A stretch of 64,000 nucleotides of DNA from Spirochaetota bacterium. GTDB lineage: Bacteria > Spirochaetota > UBA4802 > UBA5550. Positions 9,313 through 17,717 of this stretch are shown piece by piece. A program made the position numbers and the translations under genes. Position 1 is the first letter of the stretch, and each line of letters begins with the position of its first letter. Where the stretch lies: positions 1-64,000 of the forward strand of contig JAFGJK010000113.1 of the NCBI GenBank assembly GCA_016929135.1, written 5' to 3'. The notes beneath the pieces are model-generated. The model was not told the DNA's origin. It saw only the letters and a program-made list of their open reading frames with translations, and did not search any database.

Positions 9313-10398
9313 ATGAACCATGTAGCCAGTTATCTGTTATTCGCGCACGGCATGATCGTCATAGTGTGCGCAGTCCTTCAGGCGTCCATCAGCGGCAGGT
9401 CGCGGGTGAACAACCTGATGGCGCTCGTGTTCTTTCTCATGGGCCTTTTTCTCTTCTATTTCTGGTCCTACCGGACTGGCTTCATCTTCCGTGTCCCCTG
9501 GCTGATCTACGGCGACCTGGTGCTCACCTGCATGATCGGCCCGGCGGGCTATTTCTACGCGCGGAGCCTGGCCGGAGAGGACGTCGAACTCAAGGGCCCC
9601 CGGCTGCTCCATTTCCTGCCGGCGGCGCTGGCCGTCGCCTTTGTCGTGACGTATCACGCCGTAATCGGCTTCGACAGATTGAACCGGCTTGGACACTGGC
9701 CGAATTACTACCGGTATCCCGCCGTGTATGCGGCCAGCATCCTTGCGGATATCGTGCTCTATGTCTATATTTTTCTCTCCCTGGGGAAGATGTATCGTCT
9801 CGTGCGCACGGAGCGCTTCAAATCGGTCAGGGAAATCCGCACCGTCTTCTATTTTTTCACGACGATGATGGCCAGCACGTCGGTTCTCTTCGTGGCCCAT
9901 TACCTGAGGAACAATCTCCTGGCCGCCGCGGTGGCCATCGTGAACGGCGGCCTCAGCGTCTACTACCTGTTCTTCAGCTACCGGCACCCTGAATTCACCC
10001 AGAGGGTCATTAGGGAACCGAGGGGGGGCAGAAACGCCGAGACCCTCCCGGAGGGCTTCGACATCGCCGGCAGCATCGGACGGCTCATGGAACTGGTGGA
10101 AAACGAGAAGGTCTACCGGGACCCCGCAATCACCCTCCAGACGTTGAGCAACGCCCTGGAGATCAACAGCCACCATCTTTCCATCATCCTGAACGAAAAG
10201 CTCCTCGTGAATTTCAGGTCCTTCATCAACCGCTACCGGCTCCAGGAGGCCATGCGCCTCCTGGCGGAAGCGCCGGAAAAAACGGTGCTGGAGATCGCCT
10301 TTGCCGTCGGCTTCAATTCAAAGAGCGTCTTCAACGATCTCTTTGCCAGGGAGACCGGCCTGACCCCCACCAGGTACAGGGAAAAAACAAAAAAATAG
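9313..10398 (+). CDS. AraC-family regulator with membrane-spanning N-terminal domain
   Basis: The 361-residue protein has about seven hydrophobic helices in residues 1-225 and a C-terminal AraC/XylS DNA-binding domain (about 250-361). The two helix-turn-helix units contain LQTLSNALEINSHHLSIIL and IAFAVGFNSKSVFNDLF, ending in the usual GLTPTRYRE. The architecture is that of membrane-bound AraC regulators common in Leptospira and Bacteroidota; the sensed signal is unknown. The start at 9313 precedes the first helix; an in-frame start at 9211 would add 34 polar residues. A paralogous arrangement recurs at 59643. Nothing in the sequence shows which promoters it binds. Confidence 0.85.
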   Translation: MNHVASYLLFAHGMIVIVCAVLQASISGRSRVNNLMALVFFLMGLFLFYFWSYRTGFIFRVPWLIYGDLVLTCMIGPAGYFYARSLAGEDVELKGPRLLHFLPAALAVAFVVTYHAVIGFDRLNRLGHWPNYYRYPAVYAASILADIVLYVYIFLSLGKMYRLVRTERFKSVREIRTVFYFFTTMMASTSVLFVAHYLRNNLLAAAVAIVNGGLSVYYLFFSYRHPEFTQRVIREPRGGRNAETLPEGFDIAGSIGRLMELVENEKVYRDPAITLQTLSNALEINSHHLSIILNEKLLVNFRSFINRYRLQEAMRLLAEAPEKTVLEIAFAVGFNSKSVFNDLFARETGLTPTRYREKTKK

Positions 10399-10421
10399 GT
10401 CCGGAAATCCAAAATCCGGAC
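10399..10421 (+). terminator. Weak hairpin after the AraC gene
   Basis: GTCCGGA and TCCGGAC form a perfect 7-bp stem around a 9-nt loop directly after the stop codon. No T-run follows, so termination is only a possibility. Confidence 0.3.
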
Positions 10422-10492
10422 GATTCATCCCCTCCAGTACCGTACCGTGCCAGCATCACACTGGCCGGGCACTTCCGGCGGGGAATCATTTC

Positions 10493-11824
10493 ATGAAAAA
10501 AAACCGGCACCATCTGATCTGTGCGTTGCTGCTTTCGACTGTTTTCATGTCCGGCTGTTCCGCAATGATTGACGACATAAACGCCCCGGGCATGCGGGAC
10601 TTTCTGGCCCTTGCAGGAACGGTGCCCGCATCACCCTTTGCGATCACCGGCCTGGCAGCCACGACGGCCAGCGAGGAGGCGATCCTTGTCTGGAACGATC
10701 CCACCGACTCCAGTTTTCAGCATATCGAGATAACCTGGACACCCGACGGCGCCGCGGTGCAGAGCGTTCCCGCCGGGATAAAAATCTTCGACGCCATGGG
10801 TCTCAGAAACGGCAGGGAGTACGTCTTTACGGTCCGGGCGATCGATGACGGCGCAGGGATCATGGATGAAAAGACGCTCCGGGTCGTGCCGGCCCTCCCC
10901 GGCGCACCGGCCGATGCGGTCTATGTCTACGACGCCGCCGGGCTTGACGAGGTACGGAACAATCTTGCCGGATATTACGTACTCATGACGGATATCGACC
11001 TCTCCGGGTATGCCGACTGGGTCCCCATCGGAGATTATTATACCATTAAATTTTCCGGCACCCTCGACGGGAACGGCCATGAGGTGCGCAATCTTTCGAT
11101 CACCGGCACCGCCGATTGCCGGGGCCTCTTCGGCTGTATCGGCGCCGCCGGCAGGGTCTTGAACCTTTCGGTGTCCGGTACGGTAAGCGGGAGAACAAAT
11201 ACAGGCATTCTGGCGGGACAGAATGTAGGCACCATAACAGACTGCCACAGTTCCGGCACCGTCACCGGGACAGACCATTATACCGGCGGCCTGGTGGGAA
11301 TGAATGGCTTCTATCTGGGGAATGCCGTCATCATTCGATGCAGCAGCGCCGCTACGGTGGATGGAATCATTTATACAGGGGGGCTGGCCGGAGATGTTTA
11401 TTACGGAACCATCACCGGCTCCTATGCCACGGGCATTGTACAGGGCTTTGAGTTTGTTGGCGGTCTGACGGGAAGTGTAGATTGCGGCACAATTACCGAC
11501 TCCTACGCCACGGGAGCTATCACCGCCACAGAGCACGACTGTGGCGGCCTGACAGGACTATCCATTTTAGGTAACATTATCAATTGCTACAGCACCGGCA
11601 ATGTCACGGGTACATTCATATATCGTGGGGGTCTGGCAGGAGATTCTATTTCAAGTACGGTGACCTCCTCCTATTTCGCCGATGCCGCCAGCAACAACGG
11701 TATCGGTATTCTGAAAACCAGCGGCTGGAACGTTCCGGCGACCTTTACGGGCTGGGACTTCGCCGGCACCTGGGGGATACTGGGGGGCGCTCCATATCTA
11801 TTGGAGAATCCCCCGGGGCCGTAG
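10493..11824 (+). CDS. Lipoprotein with fibronectin-III-like domain and GLUG repeats
   Basis: The 443-residue product begins with a lipoprotein signal (lipobox FMSGC at residues 18-22). Residues about 50-135 look like a fibronectin type III fold (ITGLAATTASEEAILVWN, then YVFTVRAIDDG). From about 160 on, GLUG-type repeats occur, each with GGLxG and SYATG elements, at least five times. GLUG repeats form beta-solenoid surface domains in adhesin-like proteins. A GGGGA ribosome site lies nine bases before the ATG. It is probably anchored in the outer membrane and faces outward; the binding partner is unknown. Confidence 0.82.
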   Translation: MKKNRHHLICALLLSTVFMSGCSAMIDDINAPGMRDFLALAGTVPASPFAITGLAATTASEEAILVWNDPTDSSFQHIEITWTPDGAAVQSVPAGIKIFDAMGLRNGREYVFTVRAIDDGAGIMDEKTLRVVPALPGAPADAVYVYDAAGLDEVRNNLAGYYVLMTDIDLSGYADWVPIGDYYTIKFSGTLDGNGHEVRNLSITGTADCRGLFGCIGAAGRVLNLSVSGTVSGRTNTGILAGQNVGTITDCHSSGTVTGTDHYTGGLVGMNGFYLGNAVIIRCSSAATVDGIIYTGGLAGDVYYGTITGSYATGIVQGFEFVGGLTGSVDCGTITDSYATGAITATEHDCGGLTGLSILGNIINCYSTGNVTGTFIYRGGLAGDSISSTVTSSYFADAASNNGIGILKTSGWNVPATFTGWDFAGTWGILGGAPYLLENPPGP

Positions 11825-11946
11825 AATGCATCGGGGAATCGGATGACCCCGCCTGATGGAAAACTCCGAGAGTACACCGGATCGGAAAATTTGGACTTAA
11901 AAAACGGCCGTTACCGTCACGAGGGATCAGGGGGATGAATATATAA

Positions 11947-13086
11947 ATGAGGATCTATTCTCATGTATACATAATACTGGCGCTTCTGCTCTTGCCCGCC
12001 TTCAGCATGTACGGCGAAGCCGAGGGAACCGGTAATGAGGAACCGCGAAAGGCTGCGGCATCGCTCAGGACGTTACTGTTGGGGCTGAGACGCTACGACT
12101 GTCCCCTCATTACCGGCGAGCGCATCACCAGGGACTTCCGTACCGGCCTGTCATCATTGCCGGACTGCGAGCTCATTGATGGCTCCGGTTCCGGCGCATT
12201 CCCCTGCCACGACGCGGAGTGCGCCGTCAGGCTGGGCAAAGCGGCGGGGGCCCATCGCGCCCTGTACGGCTACGTGTCCCGGAAGACCGATGTCGAAAAA
12301 AAACGACTCGGCGCAACCGGGGCGAAAAAATACATCATCAGGACCGAGCGACATGAAACCTTCACAATCGGCGTGAAGCTCGTCGATGTCGGAACGGGGA
12401 CCCCCCTGGCGGAACTCGTAAGAAAATCGCCCCCGGAGGATCTGGATGCGACGATTCACGCCATGGTGGCCGAACTGGCACCACATTTCGGACCGCGACA
12501 GGTGAGCGGCGAAGTGACCGCACCGGAGGGTGATGAGGGAGCACGGCGACCTGAAAGCATCCGGGACGATTCGGGGGGCGATGAGAGGGACGATGAAGAT
12601 GGCACCTCTCCGGAATTCGCGCTGGGGATATATTTTTCCTTCATGGTGCCGGTGGGCGCCTTCAGGGATATAACCGCCTTCGGACTGGGAAACGGCCTTG
12701 AAGCGAGAATGAGAAACCTCCCGTTCCGGAACGCGGAACTGGGAGCCGATCTCGAATTCTGTTACTATGCATCGGTCACCGGCAGCGTCGTCTCCTATCG
12801 GAATCTGCGCATGACGTTCAACGGGGGATACCGTATCGAGGTCCTTGCGAGAGTGTCACTGACGCCCCTCCTGGGAATCGGCTACGTATTTCACTTTGTG
12901 AACAAGAACCTGGAGGGCGGGATGAAAACATTTTCAGATCCCTGTGTATCGATCCGTCTCGGTCTGGATATCGGTATCATTGAGGGGCTCTCCCTCACGG
13001 CATCGCCGGGATACGTGATCTGTTTCGAGAAGGGAGCCGCCTGCATGTTCCCGGTGCTGCAACTGGGGATGCGGTATGCATTTTAA
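11947..13086 (+). CDS. Exported protein with periplasmic N-terminal domain and C-terminal beta-barrel
   Basis: A signal peptide (MRIYSHVYIILALLLLPAFS) leads a 379-residue protein. Residues about 35-180 form a mixed alpha/beta domain with a CHDAECAVRLGKAAGAHRAL segment, resembling the domain that precedes barrels in several spirochaete proteins. An acidic low-complexity linker (about 185-220) follows. The last 165 residues alternate hydrophobic and polar positions and end in RYAF, as expected of an outer-membrane beta-barrel with a C-terminal aromatic residue. The HAMP gene starts 25 bp downstream, so the two are probably cotranscribed. Function unknown. Confidence 0.7.
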   Translation: MRIYSHVYIILALLLLPAFSMYGEAEGTGNEEPRKAAASLRTLLLGLRRYDCPLITGERITRDFRTGLSSLPDCELIDGSGSGAFPCHDAECAVRLGKAAGAHRALYGYVSRKTDVEKKRLGATGAKKYIIRTERHETFTIGVKLVDVGTGTPLAELVRKSPPEDLDATIHAMVAELAPHFGPRQVSGEVTAPEGDEGARRPESIRDDSGGDERDDEDGTSPEFALGIYFSFMVPVGAFRDITAFGLGNGLEARMRNLPFRNAELGADLEFCYYASVTGSVVSYRNLRMTFNGGYRIEVLARVSLTPLLGIGYVFHFVNKNLEGGMKTFSDPCVSIRLGLDIGIIEGLSLTASPGYVICFEKGAACMFPVLQLGMRYAF

Positions 13087-13111
13087 CGAAAGATCAGCGA
13101 GGAAGAAATTC

Positions 13112-13753
13112 ATGAACAAAAAAAGGGAACAGAGCGCCGGGGCCTTTCAAGGAAAAATCGCTTTCATCGTCATTGCCGTGCACCTCCTCTCCCTGGCCGT
13201 GCTCATCTCGCTTATGGGCATCCTGAAAAGCGACGATGCCGCCGCACCCCTCGACACCGCCATCGCCAACCTGGAAAAATCGGTCTCCATGGAGAAGGCC
13301 ATCACCGACTCGGTGGTCCAGCTGTCCGGACTGGCGCGCAAGAGCGGGTACGAACTCGCCGTGGACGAGGTTATCGGGGACCACAGGAGGATCATGGGGG
13401 AGGTCCGGCGGAATCTCACAGTGCTGAAGGAGACGAGGACCCGCAATGACGACTCCCCCATGAAGATCGCCGTCATCGCCGTCATGGTCATTCAGGGGTC
13501 CCTGCTGGCGTTCATTCTGTATCTGCTGTTCCGCCGTGTAACGGTGCCGATACAGGTCATGTCGCAGCATATCGACGACATCATGGCGGGGAAAAAACCG
13601 GACATTTGGGACATGAAGAGAATCGTCGTATTCCGCGATTTTTATTACAGATTCGCGGGGCTGCTGAAGCTGATGGAAAGCGAACCCGGCCCGAACAGGG
13701 GCGCAAACAAAGATAGAAGCGGAAAGACCTCCACGACACGGCACAAAAAATGA
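13112..13753 (+). CDS. HAMP-like two-helix membrane protein without an output domain
   Basis: The 213-residue protein has a first membrane helix at about residues 15-37, a periplasmic helical region of about 90 residues, a second helix at about 119-138, and then a HAMP-like segment (RRVTVPIQVMSQHIDDIMAG). After HAMP only about 60 residues remain, with a Lys/Arg-rich tail. This is the layout of a chemoreceptor or kinase sensor half with no kinase, cyclase or MCP output. It may pair with a separate partner or be a truncated sensor. The start at 13112 has GAGGA upstream; an in-frame ATG at 13076 overlaps the preceding gene. Confidence 0.7.
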   Translation: MNKKREQSAGAFQGKIAFIVIAVHLLSLAVLISLMGILKSDDAAAPLDTAIANLEKSVSMEKAITDSVVQLSGLARKSGYELAVDEVIGDHRRIMGEVRRNLTVLKETRTRNDDSPMKIAVIAVMVIQGSLLAFILYLLFRRVTVPIQVMSQHIDDIMAGKKPDIWDMKRIVVFRDFYYRFAGLLKLMESEPGPNRGANKDRSGKTSTTRHKK

Positions 13754-13877
13754 CGGGCAGCACTACAAGCCGGCGGTTATCATATCGGCACGCCGATGAA
13801 ACGATCCCATCTTCCGTCAATGAATCATCCCGATCCGAGGGACCCATCGGCACGCCGCGAACGTATGCCCCGGCGCC

Positions 13878-14645
13878 TCAGTAGCCCCCCTCATGATACA
13901 GAAGATAGATCTCCTCCACGGAGAGTTCTCTACGGTAGATGCGGATGTCGTCGATGTTGCCGTCGAAGTAGGTCCACGCGCCGCCGCTGGGGTGTCGGCC
14001 GATGTTCAGATACCGCGACCAGGTGGCATCGTAGGAGATGGAGCTTATCTGAGCGGTGTAGGCGCCGGCCGGAAACCCGTCGATATAGATCCGCTTCGTG
14101 TAGGGGAACGTCGAGCCGTCCCACACCGCCGTGATGAAATGCCAGTTCGTGTCCGCGATCGTTCTGGTGGACGCCCTGGAATCCCTGGTGCCGCTGTTGC
14201 CGGAGCAGAAGTATATCAGGCCCGAAGCGGATATATACGAGATTGCATACCCGTAACCAGTCCCGGGCCCGCCGTTGGCGAAGCCCCTCCCGAGGATCTC
14301 GTGGTCGCTGAGGTTGTTGAGCTTTATCCACACCGCGATCGTGATGGCCCCGGTTATCTGGGTCCCCTCGTCGTCGCCGCAGTCTATGTACTGCGAGCTC
14401 GCCTCCGTAAAATAATAGGCACGGTCCGCCCTGCCGAAGCGGTCGGTGGTAAGGGTCGCCCCGCTCACGGTGCCGTGAAAGCCGTTACCGCTGGTGTCGT
14501 CGGCGTTCCCGTTGAAGAGGTACTCGGCAACGAGCCCCTCCCGGGACACGTACTGGTTGTACTCCTTCCAGGCCTCATTGACCAATTCGCACTGAGGCGC
14601 GCCGAGACAGAGAACGATGGCGAAGGCGATGTTCAACCGTTTCAT
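13878..14645 (-). CDS. LamG-domain lipoprotein
   Basis: The 255-residue protein has a signal with lipobox-like GAPQC (residues 15-19) and a concanavalin A-like LamG_3 fold from about residue 38 to 250. Recognisable elements are GLVAEYLFNGNADDTSGNG at the start, AITIAVWIKL, TNWHFITAVWDG and the closing GNIDDIRIYRRELSVEEI. Such domains bind carbohydrate or protein ligands on cell surfaces. It lies 45 bp downstream of the beta-barrel gene at 14691-15341 on the same strand, so the two probably form one transcript and may act together at the outer membrane. Confidence 0.85.
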   Translation of the reverse strand: MKRLNIAFAIVLCLGAPQCELVNEAWKEYNQYVSREGLVAEYLFNGNADDTSGNGFHGTVSGATLTTDRFGRADRAYYFTEASSQYIDCGDDEGTQITGAITIAVWIKLNNLSDHEILGRGFANGGPGTGYGYAISYISASGLIYFCSGNSGTRDSRASTRTIADTNWHFITAVWDGSTFPYTKRIYIDGFPAGAYTAQISSISYDATWSRYLNIGRHPSGGAWTYFDGNIDDIRIYRRELSVEEIYLLYHEGGY

Positions 14646-14690
14646 GGAACCCCCCTTTCGCTGTAATGTGCGCCCCGCGCCGCACCGGAA

Positions 14691-15341
14691 TCAGAGCCGC
14701 AGTTCCAGCCCCGCGGTGATGGACACGAAGTGGACAAGGTCCCCGCTCTCCACCTGCCACCCCCACTGGGCACCGGCGTTGAGGGCGACGGTCCCCCCGA
14801 TCCCGTACAGGACCACCCTGAGCTCGGCGCCCAGGAGAATGAGCGGCTCGAATTCGCTCTTCCGCCCAGTGACAGGATAGGTCTCCCCGGCGAAGCCGCG
14901 AAACACGGTGTACTCGATGACGGTGTAGCTGCAGCCCCCGGCGATGATCGGTGAAATTTCCAGGAAATCGACATGGGAGTCCAGATAGTCGTAGCGGACC
15001 GTGACGAGCATGGGCACCATCTCGAGGCTCTGTGACTGGAAATGGTCCGGATCGAAGGAGAAGTAGCCCGACTGCAGGCCGACGGCGAGATGATCGATAC
15101 CGCAGTGGCGCAGGGCCACTGAGAGGGTGGCCCCGTATCCGGTATCGAACATCTCCCCCAGGGTGCCGCAGGGGACGATGAAGTGCCCCCGCGCGGTGAT
15201 ATCGAAGGTGGGATTGGACTCCACCAGATGCCGGGGGACCGCTCCCCCCTCAAGGGCATAGAGGCTTCCCGCGGCGGTCCCGGAGGCCAGAAAGGCGATG
15301 CACGCCGCCGCCATTGTGCGGCGGATACAGCCCCCACTCAT
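14691..15341 (-). CDS. Probable outer-membrane beta-barrel protein
   Basis: The 216-residue protein has a signal peptide (MAAACIAFLASGTAAGSLYA after a short charged lead) and then a series of amphipathic strands such as FDITARGHFIVPCG, HLAVGLQSGYFSFD and HFVSITAGLELRL, ending in a hydrophobic residue. That pattern fits a small outer-membrane barrel of about eight strands. The start is uncertain: 15341 is preferred, 15314 and a GTG at 15458 are possible. A good promoter on this strand lies at 15480-15507. It is followed by the LamG lipoprotein gene. Confidence 0.65.
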   Translation of the reverse strand: MSGGCIRRTMAAACIAFLASGTAAGSLYALEGGAVPRHLVESNPTFDITARGHFIVPCGTLGEMFDTGYGATLSVALRHCGIDHLAVGLQSGYFSFDPDHFQSQSLEMVPMLVTVRYDYLDSHVDFLEISPIIAGGCSYTVIEYTVFRGFAGETYPVTGRKSEFEPLILLGAELRVVLYGIGGTVALNAGAQWGWQVESGDLVHFVSITAGLELRL

Positions 15342-15479
15342 CGCGCCGCAGTCCCGTGTGTGCTCTTCATCGCGTATCACCCCTACTGTGTGTCTTCGGG
15401 CACCCCTGCCGCTACGGGACAGGGGAGGATAACGATCATGCCTACCGACTAATGGCACATAACATCGGCATTACGCATC

Positions 15480-15507
15480 AGTATCCACAAAAGAGCGCAT
15501 ATGTCAA
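15480..15507 (-). promoter_or_regulatory. Sigma70-type promoter for the barrel-LamG gene pair
   Basis: Read on the minus strand, TTGACA (15507-15502) and GATACT (15485-15480) are 16 bp apart. The transcript would start near 15473, leaving a leader of about 130 nt before the start at 15341. The leader contains a 10-codon frame (MKSTHGTAAR) whose TGA overlaps the ATG at 15341. Confidence 0.55.
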
Positions 15508-15825
15508 TGTATTTTTACCACATAACGCCATCCCTGCACCGCCTGCCGGTCCGTTGGACGGGGGACCCTGCACGCCAAGCCCCCCGTATGCGCTTTCCGG
15601 CAGTATCCCTTCGTACGGTCATCATGTATTCCCGCACCATATAGTGCTTTACAAATCCCCCGTAACCCTGTTCCATCGGACAGTGATCGTCTGCCGTCAT
15701 CACCGTCCGCTGCCGTGAAGAGGACAACGGTCTGCCCCCAGGGGGAGGGCATCACTCCCCGGCACCGTGAAGTGACGGCAAATGCGCCGTTGTACGGTTC
15801 AATCCAAGAATGAGAGGTGCGCATC
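15508..15825. other. Intergenic stretch
   Basis: About 320 bp upstream of both the minus-strand barrel gene and the plus-strand lipoprotein gene. I see no gene or strong structure in it beyond the minus-strand promoter just to its left. Confidence 0.4.
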
Positions 15826-16305
15826 ATGGCGAAGCATATCCTGTCCTGGATCTGCCTGATCCTGTTCCTGGCGGCCCTTCAGTGCGGCCCGTCCCGGCAG
15901 CAGGGGGAGACGGCGGCGCAGAAGGCCGTCTCCATCCAATTCCGGCTGATCGACGAATCCGTGAAGCGCGGCGAGCCCCTCATGGTCCTGAAGGGGACAG
16001 AGGACAGGTACCGGGTGGCCGAAAGGGTCCTCCTCGACGAGAGGGACATCGAAAGCGTGAGCGTCCGCAGGCCCCCGCGTGACCGGTACCGGATCAGCAT
16101 CACCCTGGGGCCAGGGGGGAGGGAAAAGCTGTCACGGACCACCGCACGCGCCATCGGCAGAAAGCTGGGCATCGTCATCGACAACGAGCTCATCAGCGTG
16201 CCCATCATCCGGGAGCCCATCACCGGTACCGGGCTCCTCATAACGGGGGCCATCACCGATGAGGAGGCGGAACGGATCAGGAAGGCCTTCAGCCGGCCCC
16301 GCTGA
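15826..16305 (+). CDS. Lipoprotein with SecD P1-head-like domain
   Basis: The 159-residue protein has a lipoprotein signal with lipobox LAALQC. Its second half, with ISITLGPGGREKL, LGIVIDNELISVPII and GAITDEEAERI, matches the conserved P1-head subdomain of SecD, the periplasmic domain of the SecDF translocation motor. No membrane helices or SecD core follow. It is therefore a stand-alone lipidated version of that domain. GAGAGG lies eight bases before the ATG at 15826; a GTG at 15817 is the alternative. Its role is unknown; an effect on protein export is possible but unproven. Confidence 0.75.
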   Translation: MAKHILSWICLILFLAALQCGPSRQQGETAAQKAVSIQFRLIDESVKRGEPLMVLKGTEDRYRVAERVLLDERDIESVSVRRPPRDRYRISITLGPGGREKLSRTTARAIGRKLGIVIDNELISVPIIREPITGTGLLITGAITDEEAERIRKAFSRPR

Positions 16306-16637
16306 GGTGAAGTGAGGGGAAGGCACCATACCGTCATGAAGCCATTCTCATGGCTCCCTGCCTCACCTGCTGCTAAGACGAATGGAATTGAAATTCAACC
16401 CGGAGACACAGAGCACACTGAGGCGAAGCGATCTGCATATCCGGCGTTTACAACGAGGATTGTTGACATGAAGAAGGGCGCGATCCCGAGGGGTATGTAC
16501 TCCGCGCTCTCTACGCCTCTGTGGTTATCCACCTGTTTATACAAGATTCCACTTCAGAGGACGCAGGGTCCCTCTCCTGCTGATTTCACCGGGTCACGAA
16601 TGCCGGATATAGAGTGTTGTTCACCGCGGAAAGGGTT
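16306..16637. other. Intergenic region with degenerate repeat-like sequence
   Basis: No gene is seen. CGGAGACACAGAGCAC near 16401 and CTCTGTGGTTATCC near 16517 resemble, in opposite orientation, a degenerate intergenic motif of the ACCACAGAGACACAGAG type found in many bacterial genomes. Confidence 0.3.
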
Positions 16638-17075
16638 TCATCCCGCCGGGGGGCCATCGGCAACGCATGATACAGGCGTACAACAGCCATTAGCAGGTTG
16701 AAACGGAGCTGAAACGGAGACGGAGGCGTTCAAGCTGAAATGCAAATGCGCTCCATGGTCTCCCCGGAGCGCCGCGGATTCCAGGGCCGCGGGGATGTTC
16801 TCTTTCATGTACCGGGAGATGAAAAGGTTGTAGCCGCTCATGGGTAGCCATCGCGCCTGCCGGTTCCATCGTACTTTTTCCTCCCGGGGCAATCCCTGCC
16901 AGGCCCGCACCGCGTCGCCGAAGGTCCCGCGGATTGCCCGCTGTGCCCCGGTGTCGGGATTGGCCGGCGTCACATAGGGCCTGGCGTATTCCCTGCCGTA
17001 CCTGCTGTAGAAGACGACATCGCCGAGCACTCCGTGAAGGGTTTTCAGGTACGATGCGAGCGCGATTCTGGCCAT
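16638..17075 (-). CDS. Small conserved protein of the RPYVTPANPDT type (DUF6266-like)
   Basis: The 145-residue protein begins MARIALASYLK with GGAGG six bases before the ATG. Residues about 25-95 carry the pattern YARPYVTPANPDTGAQRAIRG and later RWLPMSGYNLFISRYM. I know this pattern from short proteins with an R...PxNPxTxxQ core that occur in several phyla, often in several copies per genome and sometimes near phage genes. Their function is unknown. The last 45 residues are low in complexity and look unrelated to the core, so the native C-terminus may have been replaced. Confidence 0.6.
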   Translation of the reverse strand: MARIALASYLKTLHGVLGDVVFYSRYGREYARPYVTPANPDTGAQRAIRGTFGDAVRAWQGLPREEKVRWNRQARWLPMSGYNLFISRYMKENIPAALESAALRGDHGAHLHFSLNASVSVSAPFQPANGCCTPVSCVADGPPAG

Positions 17076-17198
17076 GGGGGTCCTCCCGTGAAGTGGATTT
17101 CTATTTTATAGAATGGAATCGAGGGGAAAAGAAGGAATAAAAAATGCCACGCCATGGCCGGAAAAGTAAAATTACCGAGGGGCATCGGCAGCAAGGGG

Positions 17199-17270
17199 AA
17201 TGGGCCGTAACGGATCGCATCGGCCGCCGCCCCGTGCATGAACGTCGCCGCAGTGCCGGCCACAGATCTC
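17199..17270 (-). repeat. Dispersed intergenic repeat, copy D (most diverged)
   Basis: About 70% alike by eye to the copy at 52529-52608, sharing GAACRTCGCCGCAGT and CCGGYCACAG elements in register. Oriented the same way as the three other copies. Confidence 0.5.
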
Positions 17271-17580
17271 ACTTGAAAAAAAAAGTGGAAAATACGGATA
17301 ACAGTTCGGGGTCTCGACGTCGGCAAACCGTCCATGAGCGACCGATGGCTTCGGAACCGCTCCCGCAGGCGTTCAACGGAAATGGTGATCTCGCAACGCG
17401 GCCAAGGAGCTGGGGGGGGGTGTTCGCAGTGTTACTCCACTGCGATAACGCTTTACCGCTGACACAGGACGTCGATACCGGAGTGTAATTATACCGGGTT
17501 TCTCTATTAATATAGGAAATAATATGATATATAGTACATTAAAGAAATCGAGACAAGGGATGATTAATCTCAAGAAATCA

Positions 17581-17609
17581 TTGTCACGAATGTAAACTTT
17601 TTATATAAT
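17581..17609 (+). promoter_or_regulatory. Sigma70-type promoter of the stress-protein block
   Basis: TTGTCA (17581-17586) and TATAAT (17604-17609) are separated by exactly 17 bp. Transcription would start near 17616, inside the adjacent palindrome, about 100 nt before the first gene. Confidence 0.7.
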
Positions 17610-17610
17610 G

Positions 17611-17634
17611 ATTCATATAATATACTATATGAAT
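17611..17634 (+). promoter_or_regulatory. AT-rich palindrome at the transcription start, candidate operator
   Basis: ATTCATATA and TATATGAAT form a perfect 9-bp inverted repeat around six bases, beginning two bases after the -10 box. Eight T follow within a few bases (17636-17643). It could be a repressor site or an early RNA hairpin with a T-run. Confidence 0.5.
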
Positions 17635-17717
17635 GTTTTTTTTGTAACCTCTCTCGATTTTTGATATATCTAATAGTACCCTTTTTTACATTACCGAAGC
17701 ACCCAAGGAGGCGTCAA

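Larger units (their letters stand above)
17076..17717. other. Intergenic region with repeat copy and stress-block promoter
   Basis: The left part is GC-rich and holds one copy of the dispersed repeat (17199-17270). The right part, from about 17480, turns strongly AT-rich and holds the promoter and palindrome upstream of the universal stress genes. No coding sequence is evident. Confidence 0.6.

Noticed and set aside
15795..15815. GGTTCAATCC resembling a tRNA T-loop
   Set aside because: No acceptor or anticodon stem can be built around it.
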